Below, one piece after another: positions 53,347 through 62,476 of a DNA stretch of 64,000 nucleotides. The position numbers and the translations under genes were made by a program. Each line of letters opens with the position of its first letter. Within the stretch, counting starts at the first letter, position 1. The notes beneath the pieces were generated by a model. The model was given only the letters and a program-made list of their open reading frames with translations, did not search any database and was not told the DNA's origin. This DNA comes from Rhizobium sp. JAB6 (lineage in GTDB: Bacteria; Pseudomonadota; Alphaproteobacteria; Rhizobiales; Rhizobiaceae): the NCBI RefSeq assembly GCF_003024605.1, contig NZ_PYJQ01000005.1, forward strand, positions 186,001 through 250,000. The letters are read 5' to 3'.

Positions 53347-54993
53347 ATGAGCGGGGATCCGGGCCCGGTCGCCAATGCGCAAGCCAACGCCGTCCCGCCC
53401 GCTCCACCGCCTATGCCGGGCTGGAAAGTGCCGCTCTATATTGCGGCATCCGTCATGTTCTTCCTGACCCAGGGCCTCGGTCTTAATCTCGCCTTCGCCA
53501 ATCTGACGCAGATCCAGGGAACCATCGCGGCGACCACCACCGAATCCGCATGGCTTTCTGCTGCCTATATGGCGCCCAATGTCAGCCTGGCCATCGCGTT
53601 GGTGAAGATCCGCCTTCAATATGGCGTGCGCAATTTCGCCGAGGTGAGCATTCTCGGCTTCGTGCTCGCCTCCCTGCTCAATCTCTTCGTCTCCGACCTT
53701 CATTCCGCGATCGTCGTCCGCTTTTTGAGCGGGATAGCCGCCGCGCCGCTATCGACGCTCGGCTTCCTTTATATGCTGGAGGCCTTCGAGCCGGCGAAGA
53801 AGATGACCGTCGGCGTCAGCCTGGCGATGATGAACACACTGCTTGCCGCTCCCATCACCCGCCTCGTGTCGCCTTCGCTGCTGGATTATGGCGAATGGCG
53901 CGGCCTCTATACGCTTGAGATGGCACTGGCGCTGCTCGTCATGCCGATCATCTATCTCTTGCCGCTCACACCGCCGCCGCGCGTCAAGGTCATCGTGCTG
54001 GGCGATATCTTCAGCTATCTTCTCGTGGCGATCGGTTTCGGCTGTCTGGCTGTCGCCCTGTCGGTCGGGCGTCTCTACTGGTGGCTGGAGGTGCCATGGC
54101 TCGGCGTCGTGCTGGCGATTGCCGTTGCGTCCCTGACCGTTGCCATCGTCGTCGAGCTGAGGCGGTCGACACCTTTGATCGACGTCCGCTGGCTGCTTCG
54201 GCCTGAAATTCTGCACCTGACGGCGATCCTTCTGGTCTTCCGCATCATTGCCGCCGAGCAGACCTCCGTCATCATGACCTTTTATCAGAATGCCGTCGGG
54301 CTGCTCTATGATCAGCTTTCCATACTGTACTGGATCATCCTGGCCTTCTCCATCATCGGGGGCCTCGTCTGTACCGTGTTCATGAGCTACGGCTTCGGCT
54401 GGCAGATCCAGGCCGTCGCGCTCATCCTGATGGGGGTAGGCGCGCTGATGGATTCGCAGGTGACGAACCTGACCCGTCCCGAGCAGATGTATCTCAGCCA
54501 GGCATTGGTGGCGGCCGGCGCGGCTCTCTTCCTGCCGCCCTCCATGTCGCAAGGCTTCAAGGAGGCTATATCCAGGGGGCCGCCTTATCTGGTGACGTTC
54601 TTCGTCGTCTTCACTTTCACGCAGAGCATCGGCGGGCTGATCGGCTCGGCTTTTTACGGCACGCTGATCACCATTCGCGAAAAGTTCCATTCAGCCGTCC
54701 TGACGGAGCGCGTGCTCCTGACCGATCCGCATGTGGCCGCACGCGTCAGCCAGCTTTCATCCTCCTATGGCAAGGTGATTGGGGATAGCGCGCTTCTGAA
54801 GGGGGAGGGGCTGGCGCTGCTGGGTGCGCAGGTCAGCCGCGAGGCTAACATGCTTGCCTATGGAGACGCCTTCTTCGTCGCCGCCGTAATCGCCTTCCTT
54901 TCGCTTGCCGGCCTGACCATCCATGTTCTCTACCGCTTCGTCAGCGCTCGCCTGGGCGATGACCGCGTAGAGGTCGCGACATCCAACCCATGA
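53347..54993 (+). CDS. MFS multidrug transporter, DHA2/EmrB type
   Basis: 548 residues with about 14 hydrophobic helices, the DHA2 pattern. 'FANLTQIQGTIAATTTESAWLSAAYMAPN' corresponds to the first helices and loop, and 'VVRFLSGIAAAPLSTLGFLYML' follows. With the HlyD-type partner encoded 17 bases downstream it should form a tripartite drug or phenolic exporter together with an outer membrane protein encoded elsewhere. The substrate is unknown. Confidence 0.93.
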   Translation: MSGDPGPVANAQANAVPPAPPPMPGWKVPLYIAASVMFFLTQGLGLNLAFANLTQIQGTIAATTTESAWLSAAYMAPNVSLAIALVKIRLQYGVRNFAEVSILGFVLASLLNLFVSDLHSAIVVRFLSGIAAAPLSTLGFLYMLEAFEPAKKMTVGVSLAMMNTLLAAPITRLVSPSLLDYGEWRGLYTLEMALALLVMPIIYLLPLTPPPRVKVIVLGDIFSYLLVAIGFGCLAVALSVGRLYWWLEVPWLGVVLAIAVASLTVAIVVELRRSTPLIDVRWLLRPEILHLTAILLVFRIIAAEQTSVIMTFYQNAVGLLYDQLSILYWIILAFSIIGGLVCTVFMSYGFGWQIQAVALILMGVGALMDSQVTNLTRPEQMYLSQALVAAGAALFLPPSMSQGFKEAISRGPPYLVTFFVVFTFTQSIGGLIGSAFYGTLITIREKFHSAVLTERVLLTDPHVAARVSQLSSSYGKVIGDSALLKGEGLALLGAQVSREANMLAYGDAFFVAAVIAFLSLAGLTIHVLYRFVSARLGDDRVEVATSNP

Positions 54994-55010
54994 GGATATG
55001 AAATAGCTCC

Positions 55011-56078
55011 ATGTCGAGGCTCGTTCGCTCCCCAATCGAAGTCATTGCGGTTCTTGCCGGTGTCGGCGGCGTCATGCTGGTGCTCTACGCCTGGCATCTA
55101 CCGCCGTTCAAAACCTCGGTCGAGACCACGGACGACGCCTATGTCAAAGGCTATGTCACGACCATCAGCCCGCAGGTCAGCGGTTATATCACCGACGTGC
55201 CGATCAAGGACTACAAGCTCGTCAAGGAGGGCGATGTGCTCGCCCAGATCGATAACCGCATCTACAAGCAGAAGGTGGCCCAGGCGCGGGCAACGCTGGA
55301 CGGACAGAAGGCGGCACTCGCCAATTCGCAGCAGCAGGAGCAGGCTGCCAGGGCCGGCATCGTCTCCAGTCAGGCGCAGATCGACAGCGCCAATGCTGCT
55401 CTGAAGCGCGCCCAGCTTGCGGCCGATCGCGTGACGACGCTGGTCTCGAGAGGCGTGTCGACGACAAGCGATGCCGAACAGGCGCAGGCGACGCTGCAGC
55501 AGGCTCAGGCTTCGCTCAACCAGGCGAAAGCCGGTCTCGACGTCTCTCAGCAGAACCTGACGACGATCATCGTCAACCGCGCCTCGCTCGAGGCCGGTGT
55601 CAGCGGCGCGGAGGCTGCCGTGCAGCTCGCCGATATCGATCTCGACAATACGACCATCAGGGCGCCGCAGGACGGCCGTATCGGGGAGGTCGGCGTACGC
55701 CTCGGCCAATATGTGACGCCTGGCACGCAGCTGATGAATCTGGTGCCGAAGGACGTCTGGGTCATCGCCAATTTCAAGGAAACGCAGCTCGACGGCATGA
55801 AGCTCGATCAACCCGCCACGATCTCCGTCGATGCGCTCGGGCATCGCGAAATCAAAGGCCGCATCCAGCGCTTCTCCCCCGCCGCGGGCTCGGAATTTGC
55901 CGTCATCAAACCCGACAACGCCACCGGCAATTTCACGAAGGTCGCCCAGCGTCTCGGTGTCAGGATCAAGATCGAGGATGGGCAGCCGCTCGCCGATCAG
56001 CTGGCACCCGGCATGTCCGTCGTCGTTTCGATCGACAAGGATTCGGCTCCGTTGCCGGAGCCCAGGACCGGTGACTGA
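55011..56078 (+). CDS. HlyD/EmrA family membrane fusion protein
   Basis: 355 residues. One N-terminal membrane helix (about 10-30) is followed by the lipoyl half-motif 'TTDDAYVKGYVTTISPQVSGYI', a long Ala/Gln-rich coiled coil (about 95-200) and the second lipoyl half 'TTIRAPQDGRIGEVGVRLGQYV'. It spans the periplasm as the adaptor of the efflux pump. It ends the marR-MFS-HlyD operon, before a terminator. Confidence 0.94.
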   Translation: MSRLVRSPIEVIAVLAGVGGVMLVLYAWHLPPFKTSVETTDDAYVKGYVTTISPQVSGYITDVPIKDYKLVKEGDVLAQIDNRIYKQKVAQARATLDGQKAALANSQQQEQAARAGIVSSQAQIDSANAALKRAQLAADRVTTLVSRGVSTTSDAEQAQATLQQAQASLNQAKAGLDVSQQNLTTIIVNRASLEAGVSGAEAAVQLADIDLDNTTIRAPQDGRIGEVGVRLGQYVTPGTQLMNLVPKDVWVIANFKETQLDGMKLDQPATISVDALGHREIKGRIQRFSPAAGSEFAVIKPDNATGNFTKVAQRLGVRIKIEDGQPLADQLAPGMSVVVSIDKDSAPLPEPRTGD

Positions 56079-56201
56079 AAATCAAGCTTTGTCCCGTGCA
56101 AGGCAGCATATTGTGCCAAGCCTTGCACCAGAGCGCGCTCTATCCTCGCGCCCAAGCGCGAGGCCTCGAAGGGCGAGGGCGGCTCGTGCATTCCAACCAA
56201 C

Positions 56202-56235
56202 AAAAAAGCCTGGGCCGCAAGACCCAGGCTTTTTC
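56202..56235. terminator. Bidirectional terminator between efflux operon and rplI
   Basis: AAAAAGCCTGGG (56203-56213 region) pairs with CCCAGGCTTTTT (56223-56234) around a short loop, with A- and T-runs on opposite sides, so it works for both convergent transcripts. It ends the emr-type operon on plus and the ribosomal operon on minus. Confidence 0.85.
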
Positions 56236-56262
56236 ATTCGCACTACTGCGAAAGCTTGAAGA

Positions 56263-56841
56263 TCAAGCTTCTTCGTCGCCGTCGCGGTCTGCTTCCGGAT
56301 CGAAGAAGTCTTCCGGACGCAGGGCGTCTTCGTCAACGCCGTAGATGGCGTCGGCGGAGGTGAGGGTTTCGCCCTTGGCCTGACGCTCTGCTTCTTCGGC
56401 GGAACGGGCAACGTTGAGCTCGATCGTGATTTCGACTTCGGCGTGAAGTCCGATCGTGACATTGTGCAGGCCGATGGCCTTGATCGGCGTATTCATGTGA
56501 ACCTGGCTGCGACCGATGTTGAAGCCTTCTGCGGCGAGGATTTCAACGACGTCACGGGCAGCGACCGAACCATAGAGCTGACCGGTTTCGCCGGCCGAGC
56601 GAACGACGATGAAGGACTTGCCGGCGAGAACGTCGGCAACCTTCTGGGCTTCGCTCTTGCGCTCGAGGTTGCGGGCTTCGAGCGTGGCGCGCTCGGCTTC
56701 GAAACGAGCCTTGTTTGCGGCGTTGGCGCGCAGCGCCTTGCCGAGCGGCAGCAGGTAGTTGCGGGCAAAGCCGTCGCGAACCTTGACGGTTTCGCCCATC
56801 TGGCCGAGCTTGGAGATGCGTTCGAGAAGAATGACTTCCAT
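56263..56841 (-). CDS. rplI: 50S ribosomal protein L9
   Basis: 192 residues. '[32 protein letters not shown]' holds the L9 signature at the N terminus. A long helix and the C-terminal domain ('[14 protein letters not shown]') follow. An acidic tail of about 40 residues extends beyond E. coli L9, as usual in alphaproteobacteria. ATG 56841 has AGGAAC upstream. It is the last gene of the rpsF operon. Confidence 0.97.
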   Translation of the reverse strand: MEVILLERISKLGQMGETVKVRDGFARNYLLPLGKALRANAANKARFEAERATLEARNLERKSEAQKVADVLAGKSFIVVRSAGETGQLYGSVAARDVVEILAAEGFNIGRSQVHMNTPIKAIGLHNVTIGLHAEVEITIELNVARSAEEAERQAKGETLTSADAIYGVDEDALRPEDFFDPEADRDGDEEA

Positions 56842-56861
56842 TTTCGTTGTTCCTTTCGATG

Positions 56862-57839
56862 TCAGATTTTCGTGTCTTGTTTGGGTGTGTCGGCATTCTT
56901 GTTCGGGGTCAGCGATATCGCCTTGCGGGTATCGTAAAGACCGAGAACAAGAATGATGAAGAGCGGCAGCGTCACAAAGAAGCATACCAGGTAGCAGATG
57001 ATCAGAACGGGCAGGCGCCAGTCCTTGCCCCGCGTCCGGTAATGCAGCGAAGCAAAGCCGGAAACGATGAAGCCAGCGCCGAAGGCGCCGAGCACGGCGG
57101 CGGCGATGAGGCCGAGGACGCCGCCGAAGAAGATAGCGACGATCGCCACGAGAAAGACGAAGATCGCATTGCGGTTCATGCGCAGCGACGAGGGGATATC
57201 ATCGCGCGGGCGCAGATTGTGGCTCGAAGCCGCGACGATGCGGGTCGCCACATAATAGGCGGCCAGCAGCATCATGACCCAGATCATGCCCCAGGCGATC
57301 GGGATCATGTAGAGCATCAGCGACTTCATTTTCGCGATCGCAGCCGGATTGAGCTGAAGATCGGGAGACTGCTGGTTCACCGCGGCGGTGTAGGCGTCGA
57401 CGACCTGGCTCACCAGATCGGCGCCGTAGCCCATGACCGCGCCGGCGACGATGATGACGACGGCTGCAAGGCCGCACAGATGCAGCATGATGTCGGAGAG
57501 CGGATACCAGGCCATGAGATTATCCGGCCCGCCGAGTTCGGAGGCGGGACGCGCCAGATTAGCGAGATGGCTGAGCCACGCGGGGATCAGCGTCAGGAGA
57601 ATGACGAAAAGCCCGAAATAGACGGATTGCGTAACGGTTCCTACGATGCCGGCGACGATGACGGCAACAATGACGGCCATATTGCCCCAGCCGAGGCCGA
57701 CGATCAGGATCGGGAGAGCGGAAAGCGCACCGAACAAAATGAACAGCAAAGGCTGTACCGTCGCGCCGTACACGAGTAGGGCGGCGGTCAGACCGGCGAG
57801 TGCGCCGATGCCAAGCTCTTTTGCGTTCAACTTTTTCAC
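56862..57839 (-). CDS. DUF2232 family membrane protein
   Basis: 325 residues with about eight hydrophobic helices, no recognised catalytic motif. The start is GTG ('[21 protein letters not shown]'), with CAGGACA before it and no nearby ATG. '[18 protein letters not shown]' and '[19 protein letters not shown]' fit DUF2232, a family usually found between rpsR and rplI in rhizobia, as here. It may relate to ribosome or cell envelope coordination, but this is unproven. Confidence 0.9.
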   Translation of the reverse strand: MKKLNAKELGIGALAGLTAALLVYGATVQPLLFILFGALSALPILIVGLGWGNMAVIVAVIVAGIVGTVTQSVYFGLFVILLTLIPAWLSHLANLARPASELGGPDNLMAWYPLSDIMLHLCGLAAVVIIVAGAVMGYGADLVSQVVDAYTAAVNQQSPDLQLNPAAIAKMKSLMLYMIPIAWGMIWVMMLLAAYYVATRIVAASSHNLRPRDDIPSSLRMNRNAIFVFLVAIVAIFFGGVLGLIAAAVLGAFGAGFIVSGFASLHYRTRGKDWRLPVLIICYLVCFFVTLPLFIILVLGLYDTRKAISLTPNKNADTPKQDTKI

Positions 57840-57956
57840 GTCGCTGTCCTGCTTCGCATCGAGCAGTTAGAGGATGCCTTCGCCACGCGGGTCTGAAAGC
57901 TTATCCCCAACATGGGGTTTCAAGGTTCCGATCCGCGCCCACCGCGAAAGGGAGAA

Positions 57957-57978
57957 GGGAAGGCATCGCTGCCTTCCC
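57957..57978 (-). terminator. Hairpin between rpsR and DUF2232 gene
   Basis: GGGAAGGCA (57957-57965) and TGCCTTCCC (57970-57978) form a perfect 9-bp stem with a 4-base loop, 26 bases after rpsR. On the minus strand it is followed by TTCTCCCTTT, a weak T-tract, so it may be a partial terminator reducing expression of the downstream membrane gene. Confidence 0.45.
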
Positions 57979-58003
57979 CTTATTCATTCTGCGTCAGGCG
58001 CTG

Positions 58004-58252
58004 TTAGGCGACGACGTAGGGCAGCAGGCCGAGGAAACGGGCGCGCTTGATCGCCTGGGCGAGTTCGCGCTGCTTCTTCTGGGAAACGGCCGTGATGCGG
58101 GAAGGAACGATCTTGCCGCGCTCGGAAATGTAGCGCTGCAGGAGACGAACGTCCTTGTAGTCGATGCGCGGCGCATTGGCGCCCGAGAACGGGCAGGTCT
58201 TGCGGCGGCGATGGAACGGACGGCGGACCGGTGCGGAAGAAACTTCAGACAT
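58004..58252 (-). CDS. rpsR: 30S ribosomal protein S18
   Basis: 82 residues. The signature '[43 protein letters not shown]' (given in parts: [35 protein letters not shown]) is standard. S18 binds with S6 to the platform of the small subunit. It starts 13 bases after rpsF. Confidence 0.98.
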   Translation of the reverse strand: MSEVSSAPVRRPFHRRRKTCPFSGANAPRIDYKDVRLLQRYISERGKIVPSRITAVSQKKQRELAQAIKRARFLGLLPYVVA

Positions 58253-58265
58253 CTCTCAAATCTCC

Positions 58266-58712
58266 TTATACGCGGTCTTCGCGCGGACGGCGCGGACGGT
58301 CTTCGCGGTCACCACGATCCGGGCGCGGACCACGATCGCCGAAGCTGCGTTCCGGACGGTCGCCATCGCGGCGCGGACGGTCGTCGCGGTCGCGCTTCTG
58401 CATCATGGCGGACGGGCCATCTTCGTGCTTCTCGACAGCGATCGTCATGTAACGCAGGACGTCTTCGCTGATGCGCATCTGGCGTTCCATTTCCTGGATC
58501 GCAGCGGCCGGAGCATCGATGTCCATCAGGGCGTAGTGAGCCTTGCGGTTCTTCTTGATGCGGTAGGTGAGGGACTTGAGGCCCCAGTTCTCGATACGCC
58601 CGACTTTTCCGCCGTGAGCTTCGATGACACCCTTGTACTGTTCTACGAGGGCGTCGACCTGCTGAGCGGAAATATCCTGTCGGGCAAGGAATACATGTTC
58701 GTAAAGAGCCAT
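58266..58712 (-). CDS. rpsF: 30S ribosomal protein S6
   Basis: 148 residues. The S6 core is residues 1-95: '[17 protein letters not shown]', '[22 protein letters not shown]' and '[15 protein letters not shown]'. The remaining 50 residues are a repetitive Arg/Asp tail ('[17 protein letters not shown]'), typical of alphaproteobacterial S6 and probably disordered. It is the first gene of the rpsF-rpsR-DUF2232-rplI operon and has a good promoter about 220 bases upstream. Confidence 0.98.
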   Translation of the reverse strand: MALYEHVFLARQDISAQQVDALVEQYKGVIEAHGGKVGRIENWGLKSLTYRIKKNRKAHYALMDIDAPAAAIQEMERQMRISEDVLRYMTIAVEKHEDGPSAMMQKRDRDDRPRRDGDRPERSFGDRGPRPDRGDREDRPRRPREDRV

Positions 58713-59102
58713 GGATAGCTTTGCCTTTCTTGCGTTGGTCTGAACCCGATATTCGGCGGCTAAGCCTCAACGACTGCTCCTGAGAGGGTAAACCCAAGCA
58801 AGAAAAGCGTTTCCGAGACGGTCGAGAGCGGAGACACGGGAGGCTGGAACGCTTCCGTTCCGAACGGCTTCTCTTACGAAAAACCGGCCCTCCGTTCAGC
58901 CACCAGCCAGAAGACCGGGTTGCGAACAGGGCGGCTTATACGGATTTTTCTTGGAAAGGCAAGGGTAGAGGGGAAATTATGCCGCTTGCCCCGAAGCCGC
59001 GCCGATCCCAGGGCTATATCGCGAGCTTCCATCCGCCGCAGCGTTGCACCCGCCGCGCTCTCCCATATGATGGGAGGCGAATTGCAGCAACAGGGATGGT
59101 TC
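58713..59102. other. Intergenic region with the rpsF leader
   Basis: 390 bases between divergent genes. On the minus strand a strong promoter is followed by a leader of about 215 bases before rpsF. Near the start it can form CCGA-ATA-TCGG at about 58748-58758. This is long enough for ribosomal protein autoregulation. The open frames overlapping this region are not coding-like. The short part from 58964 to 59102 should serve the histidine phosphatase gene. Confidence 0.5.
58935..58963 (-). promoter_or_regulatory. rpsF: Promoter of the rpsF operon
   Basis: On the minus strand CTTGCC (58963-58958) and TATAAG (58940-58935) are separated by exactly 17 bases, close to the rhizobial sigma-70 consensus CTTGAC-N17-CTATAT. 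Transcription would begin near 58928. Confidence 0.65.
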
Positions 59103-59849
59103 ATGCGCATCTTTCTCGTTCGGCACGGCGAATCCCTCGGCAATATAGACGACCGAGCCTATCGGCAGTTCGGCGATCATAACGTGCCCCTAACGGAATG
59201 GGGCTATCGGCAGGTGCTGGAGGCGGGTGAGGCGATATCAGCCTATCTGAAGGCATTGCCATCAGCCGAATTACGCAAGCTGAGCGTCTGGTACTCGCCC
59301 TTCCTGAGGACGCGGCAGAGCAAGGATGCCCTGCTGGAGGTTCTGCCTGCCGAACTCATCGGGAATACGAGAGAGGATTATCTCCTGCGCGAGCAGGATT
59401 TCGGGCTCTTCACCGAAATCTACGACCATGCTGAACAGAAGCGGAAGTTTCCCGACGAGTTCGAGAAATGGGCAAGGCTGCGCAACAATAACGGCAAGTT
59501 CTATGCGCGTCCGCCGGATGGCGAAAGTCGCGCCGACGTCGCCCAGCGTGTGCGCTTGTTTCTGCAGACCGTCATGCACGACGCCGAAAACGGAAAGAAC
59601 AATGTCATCATCGTCGGCCATGGCGTCACCAACAGGGCTTTCGAGATGAACTTCCTGCACCACCCCGTCGATTGGTTCAAGCGCTCGGACAATCCGGGAA
59701 ACGCCGATGTCACCTTGATCGAGGGGCGGAGTTCGGAAGGCTATCGCTCGATCCTGCTTCATAAGTCCGTGGACCGCGTGAAAGGGCAGGAGGAATTGAA
59801 GGCGGCTTATGGTTCCGAATTGGCGATTGCGCCGAAGACGGGGCAATAG
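59103..59849 (+). CDS. Histidine phosphatase family protein
   Basis: 248 residues. The phosphoglycerate mutase-like fold begins 'MRIFLVRHGESLGN' with the RHGE catalytic histidine, and 'IIVGHGVTNRAFEM' supplies the second histidine. 'VWYSPFLRTRQSKDALL' binds phosphate. The substrate is unknown. ATG 59103 gives the family N terminus, and the open frame back to 58920 is not coding-like. Confidence 0.93.
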   Translation: MRIFLVRHGESLGNIDDRAYRQFGDHNVPLTEWGYRQVLEAGEAISAYLKALPSAELRKLSVWYSPFLRTRQSKDALLEVLPAELIGNTREDYLLREQDFGLFTEIYDHAEQKRKFPDEFEKWARLRNNNGKFYARPPDGESRADVAQRVRLFLQTVMHDAENGKNNVIIVGHGVTNRAFEMNFLHHPVDWFKRSDNPGNADVTLIEGRSSEGYRSILLHKSVDRVKGQEELKAAYGSELAIAPKTGQ

Positions 59850-60001
59850 GCCGCTTGCCGTAAGCATGGCTTTCCCGCTGCCGTATAGATCTGCTTTTAT
59901 TTCATCGGCACGGCCGACTCTCTCGAATGAGTATTTGCAATCACGGCTTGTGAAACGGCTGGAGCTGTGGAATTCATGGTTTGGCTGCAAGGGGGTAGGC
60001 T

Positions 60002-61015
60002 GTGAAGACTGTGAAGAAAAGCTTTGCTTTGCTGGGTTTTGCTTTAAGCTTCGCCCTTCTTGCGCAAGACGCTGCGGCTCGGTTGAGCTACGACGTTCGA
60101 ACTGCGGATGATGGAACTACCTACATTACGGTAATTGGCAGCTTCGAAGCCGACGATGATTTGAGCTTATTCCGCGATAAGGCTGTTTCCAGCCACGCTG
60201 ACTACGTCGGCTTCGACAGCGGCGGCGGAAATGTATCCAAGGCATTGGAGCTCGGCCGGCTGATTAGATCTCTGGGACTCAGCACTCTCGCTGTAAGAAG
60301 CGCCGAATGCTCCTCGGCTTGTTCCTTGTCATTTCTTGGCGGAGTGGGGCGTTTTGCGGAACCGGGCTCGATCGGCGTTCACAAATCCTCGTTCAGCGAT
60401 ACAAAAGGAATGGATGTCGAGACTGCCGTTGCAGCCGTCCAACGGCAGACTGCCGACGTGATCGCCTATATGAACGAAATGGGTGTCGATCCAGGTTTGC
60501 TGCAGCTCACGCTCAAATATGACAGCAACGATATTCGTTATCTGTCATCGAGCGAAATGACACAGTTTCGGGTAACAACCGTGTCATACCAGGAGATTCA
60601 GGAGTTCGCAGCAAAGTCGTCGTCTATCAAGGCTCCGGCGGCGAGTGCTGAAGCGAGTAAGGCAACTCAGCCACTGAGCGAGCAGTCGCCGCTTCTGCAA
60701 ATTCCAATCCCCAGAAACGGCATTGTTCAAGACGACACAGGAGCGGCCCTGCTGAAGACAAGCCGGAACATGAGCGCCAAGACGATTGCGGCTTTCCCGA
60801 ATGGGAGCGAGTTGACGATCAAGAAGAGCATTGGCGACTGGTATCGTGTGTCGATCGGTAAAAAGTCCGGCTATATGCGTCAGACCTCGGTGTGGGTGCG
60901 TGAATTCGAAGAAAATCGCTTTGGCAAACAATATATACAAATATTCGTCGATCATTCGTTGACCACAGCCATACGGTTGGCCAGGGGGCAAACCCTCCTA
61001 TGGCGGTCCATTTGA
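60002..61015 (+). CDS. Secreted ClpP-fold protein with C-terminal SH3-like domain
   Basis: 337 residues with a GTG start (GGGGGT before it) and a signal peptide of about 26 (cleavage near AAAR). The middle resembles periplasmic ClpP/crotonase-like proteins: 'VGFDSGGGNVSKALELGRLIR', 'AECSSACSLSFLGGVGRF' with the likely nucleophile serine, and 'SIGVHKSSF' with the histidine. The C-terminal domain (about 245-300, 'TSRNMSAKTIAAFPNGSELTI', 'WYRVSIGKKSGYM') is a bacterial SH3. A periplasmic protease or cell wall function is inferred. Its codons look less GC-rich than neighbours (not counted), suggesting possible transfer. Confidence 0.82.
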   Translation: MKTVKKSFALLGFALSFALLAQDAAARLSYDVRTADDGTTYITVIGSFEADDDLSLFRDKAVSSHADYVGFDSGGGNVSKALELGRLIRSLGLSTLAVRSAECSSACSLSFLGGVGRFAEPGSIGVHKSSFSDTKGMDVETAVAAVQRQTADVIAYMNEMGVDPGLLQLTLKYDSNDIRYLSSSEMTQFRVTTVSYQEIQEFAAKSSSIKAPAASAEASKATQPLSEQSPLLQIPIPRNGIVQDDTGAALLKTSRNMSAKTIAAFPNGSELTIKKSIGDWYRVSIGKKSGYMRQTSVWVREFEENRFGKQYIQIFVDHSLTTAIRLARGQTLLWRSI

Positions 61016-61191
61016 CCGCGCAGGGGCGGTATGCCCTTACCATTAAGGACGTCTACGACAAAAATATCGCTCCGCTGGTATATCAACACCTGCTGGGGAG
61101 TAAAAAAATCCCTCTCGACGCCATCATCACTCATGGCAACGACTACGTTCGCGAAATCTGCTGCAGTGCTTCCGCTGCAGCGGCCGAATAA
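61000..61191 (+). CDS. Short ORF overlapping the end of the ClpP-like gene
   Basis: 63 residues (MAVHLTAQGRYALTIKDVYD and onward to CCSASAAAAE). It overlaps the previous gene by 16 bases, has AGGGGG upstream, and its stop lies inside a strong terminator hairpin, which argues that a transcript really ends here. Codon third positions are mostly G or C. No family is recognised and there is no signal peptide. It may be spurious, so confidence is moderate. Confidence 0.45.
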   Translation: MAVHLTAQGRYALTIKDVYDKNIAPLVYQHLLGSKKIPLDAIITHGNDYVREICCSASAAAAE

Positions 61192-61220
61192 ACGGGCAAA
61201 CTTGCCCGTTTATTCGTTTC
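61185..61220 (+). terminator. Strong terminator after the ClpP-like/short ORF pair
   Basis: CGAATAAACGGGCAA (61185-61199) and TTGCCCGTTTATTCG (61202-61216) are exact reverse complements with a minimal loop, followed by TTTC. The stem also serves the convergent aldo/keto reductase transcript. Confidence 0.75.
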
Positions 61221-61240
61221 GCATGTTACCGGTAGGCTCT

Positions 61241-62284
61241 TCACATCGGCATCGGATACTTGCGATGCACCTGCTCGATTTCGGCCAATGCCTCTTCCGG
61301 AAGCGTCACATAAGCGGCAGCCACGTCGGTTTCGAGCTGCGCCATCGTCGTCGCGCCGATGATGACGGAGGTCATGAAGGGCTTGATGAGGCAGTAGGCC
61401 AGTGCCAGCTTCGATGGGTCGATGCCGTATTTGGCGGCGATTTCGAGATAGGCCTTTACCGGCGGTTCCTGCAGCGGCTGCAGGCGGCCGCCGATGTCTT
61501 GATTGATCGAGCCGCGCGAGCCGACCGGCCTTGCGCCGCCGACATATTTGCCGGTGAGGATGCCGCCGGCGAGCGGCGAATAGGCGAGCAGCCCGACATC
61601 TTCGTGATGGGACAACTCGGCAAGATCCAGGTCGAAATGGCGGTAGAGCAGGTTGTATTCGTTCTGCGTGGTGGCGACGCGCGGCAGGCCCTTTTGCTCG
61701 GCAATCGTCAGATATTTCTGGATGCCCCAGGTCGTCTCGTTCGAGAGGCCGACGGCGCGGATCTTGCCGGCCTTCACCAGCTCGCCCATCGTCTCCAGGA
61801 TCTCGGTGATCTCGGCGATGACTTTCTCGCGATCCTGATTGAAGGGGTTATAACGCCAGTTCTGACGGAAATGGAAATGGCCGCGGTTCGGCCAGTGGAC
61901 CTGATAGAGGTCGATATAATCGGTCTTCAGCCGCTTCAGGCTGGCATCGACCGCTGCATTGATATTGGCGGCGTCCGGACCTTGTCCGCCGCGCAGATAT
62001 TCGCGGCCTGGGCCGGCGACTTTGGTGGCGAGCACGATATCCCTACGCTTGCCGGTCTTCTCGAACCAGGTGCCGATATATTCTTCGGTGCGGCCCTGAG
62101 TCTCCGGTCCGACCGGCGTCGTCGGATACATTTCGGCGGTGTCGAAGAAATTGATACCCTTCTGGACGGCATAGTCCATCTGCTCATGCGCTTCGGCTTC
62201 GCTGTTCTGCGTGCCCCAGGTCATCGTGCCCAGGCAAATCTGCGAAACGGAAATATCGGTGCGGCCTAATCTCTTATATTTCAT
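61241..62284 (-). CDS. Aldo/keto reductase (Tas-like)
   Basis: 347 residues. 'MKYKRLGRTDISVSQICLGTMTWG' opens the TIM barrel, 'NFFDTAEMYP' holds the catalytic Asp and Tyr, 'LATKVAG' the Lys, and 'DLYQVHWPNR' the His. It is closest in pattern to E. coli Tas and plant potassium-channel beta-type reductases. The NADPH substrate is unknown. ATG 62284 is used, and the frame upstream runs antisense to fabD and is an artefact. It is divergent from fabD. Confidence 0.94.
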   Translation of the reverse strand: MKYKRLGRTDISVSQICLGTMTWGTQNSEAEAHEQMDYAVQKGINFFDTAEMYPTTPVGPETQGRTEEYIGTWFEKTGKRRDIVLATKVAGPGREYLRGGQGPDAANINAAVDASLKRLKTDYIDLYQVHWPNRGHFHFRQNWRYNPFNQDREKVIAEITEILETMGELVKAGKIRAVGLSNETTWGIQKYLTIAEQKGLPRVATTQNEYNLLYRHFDLDLAELSHHEDVGLLAYSPLAGGILTGKYVGGARPVGSRGSINQDIGGRLQPLQEPPVKAYLEIAAKYGIDPSKLALAYCLIKPFMTSVIIGATTMAQLETDVAAAYVTLPEEALAEIEQVHRKYPMPM

Positions 62285-62476
62285 GGGAAAACCTTGGGAT
62301 GGGAGAAGGTCAAATGAATGAGGTCGCGCAAACTTAGGCTCGATCTGAGCGAGCGCAAGAAAAAAATCATTGCGCTTCGCAGGCGCAAAAGCCTGTGGCA
62401 GCGGGGCTTGCACTATTGACTCCGCCGTAAACAATGTCATTGGGAAGCAAAACGACCCCCAAAAGGACGCTTTATA

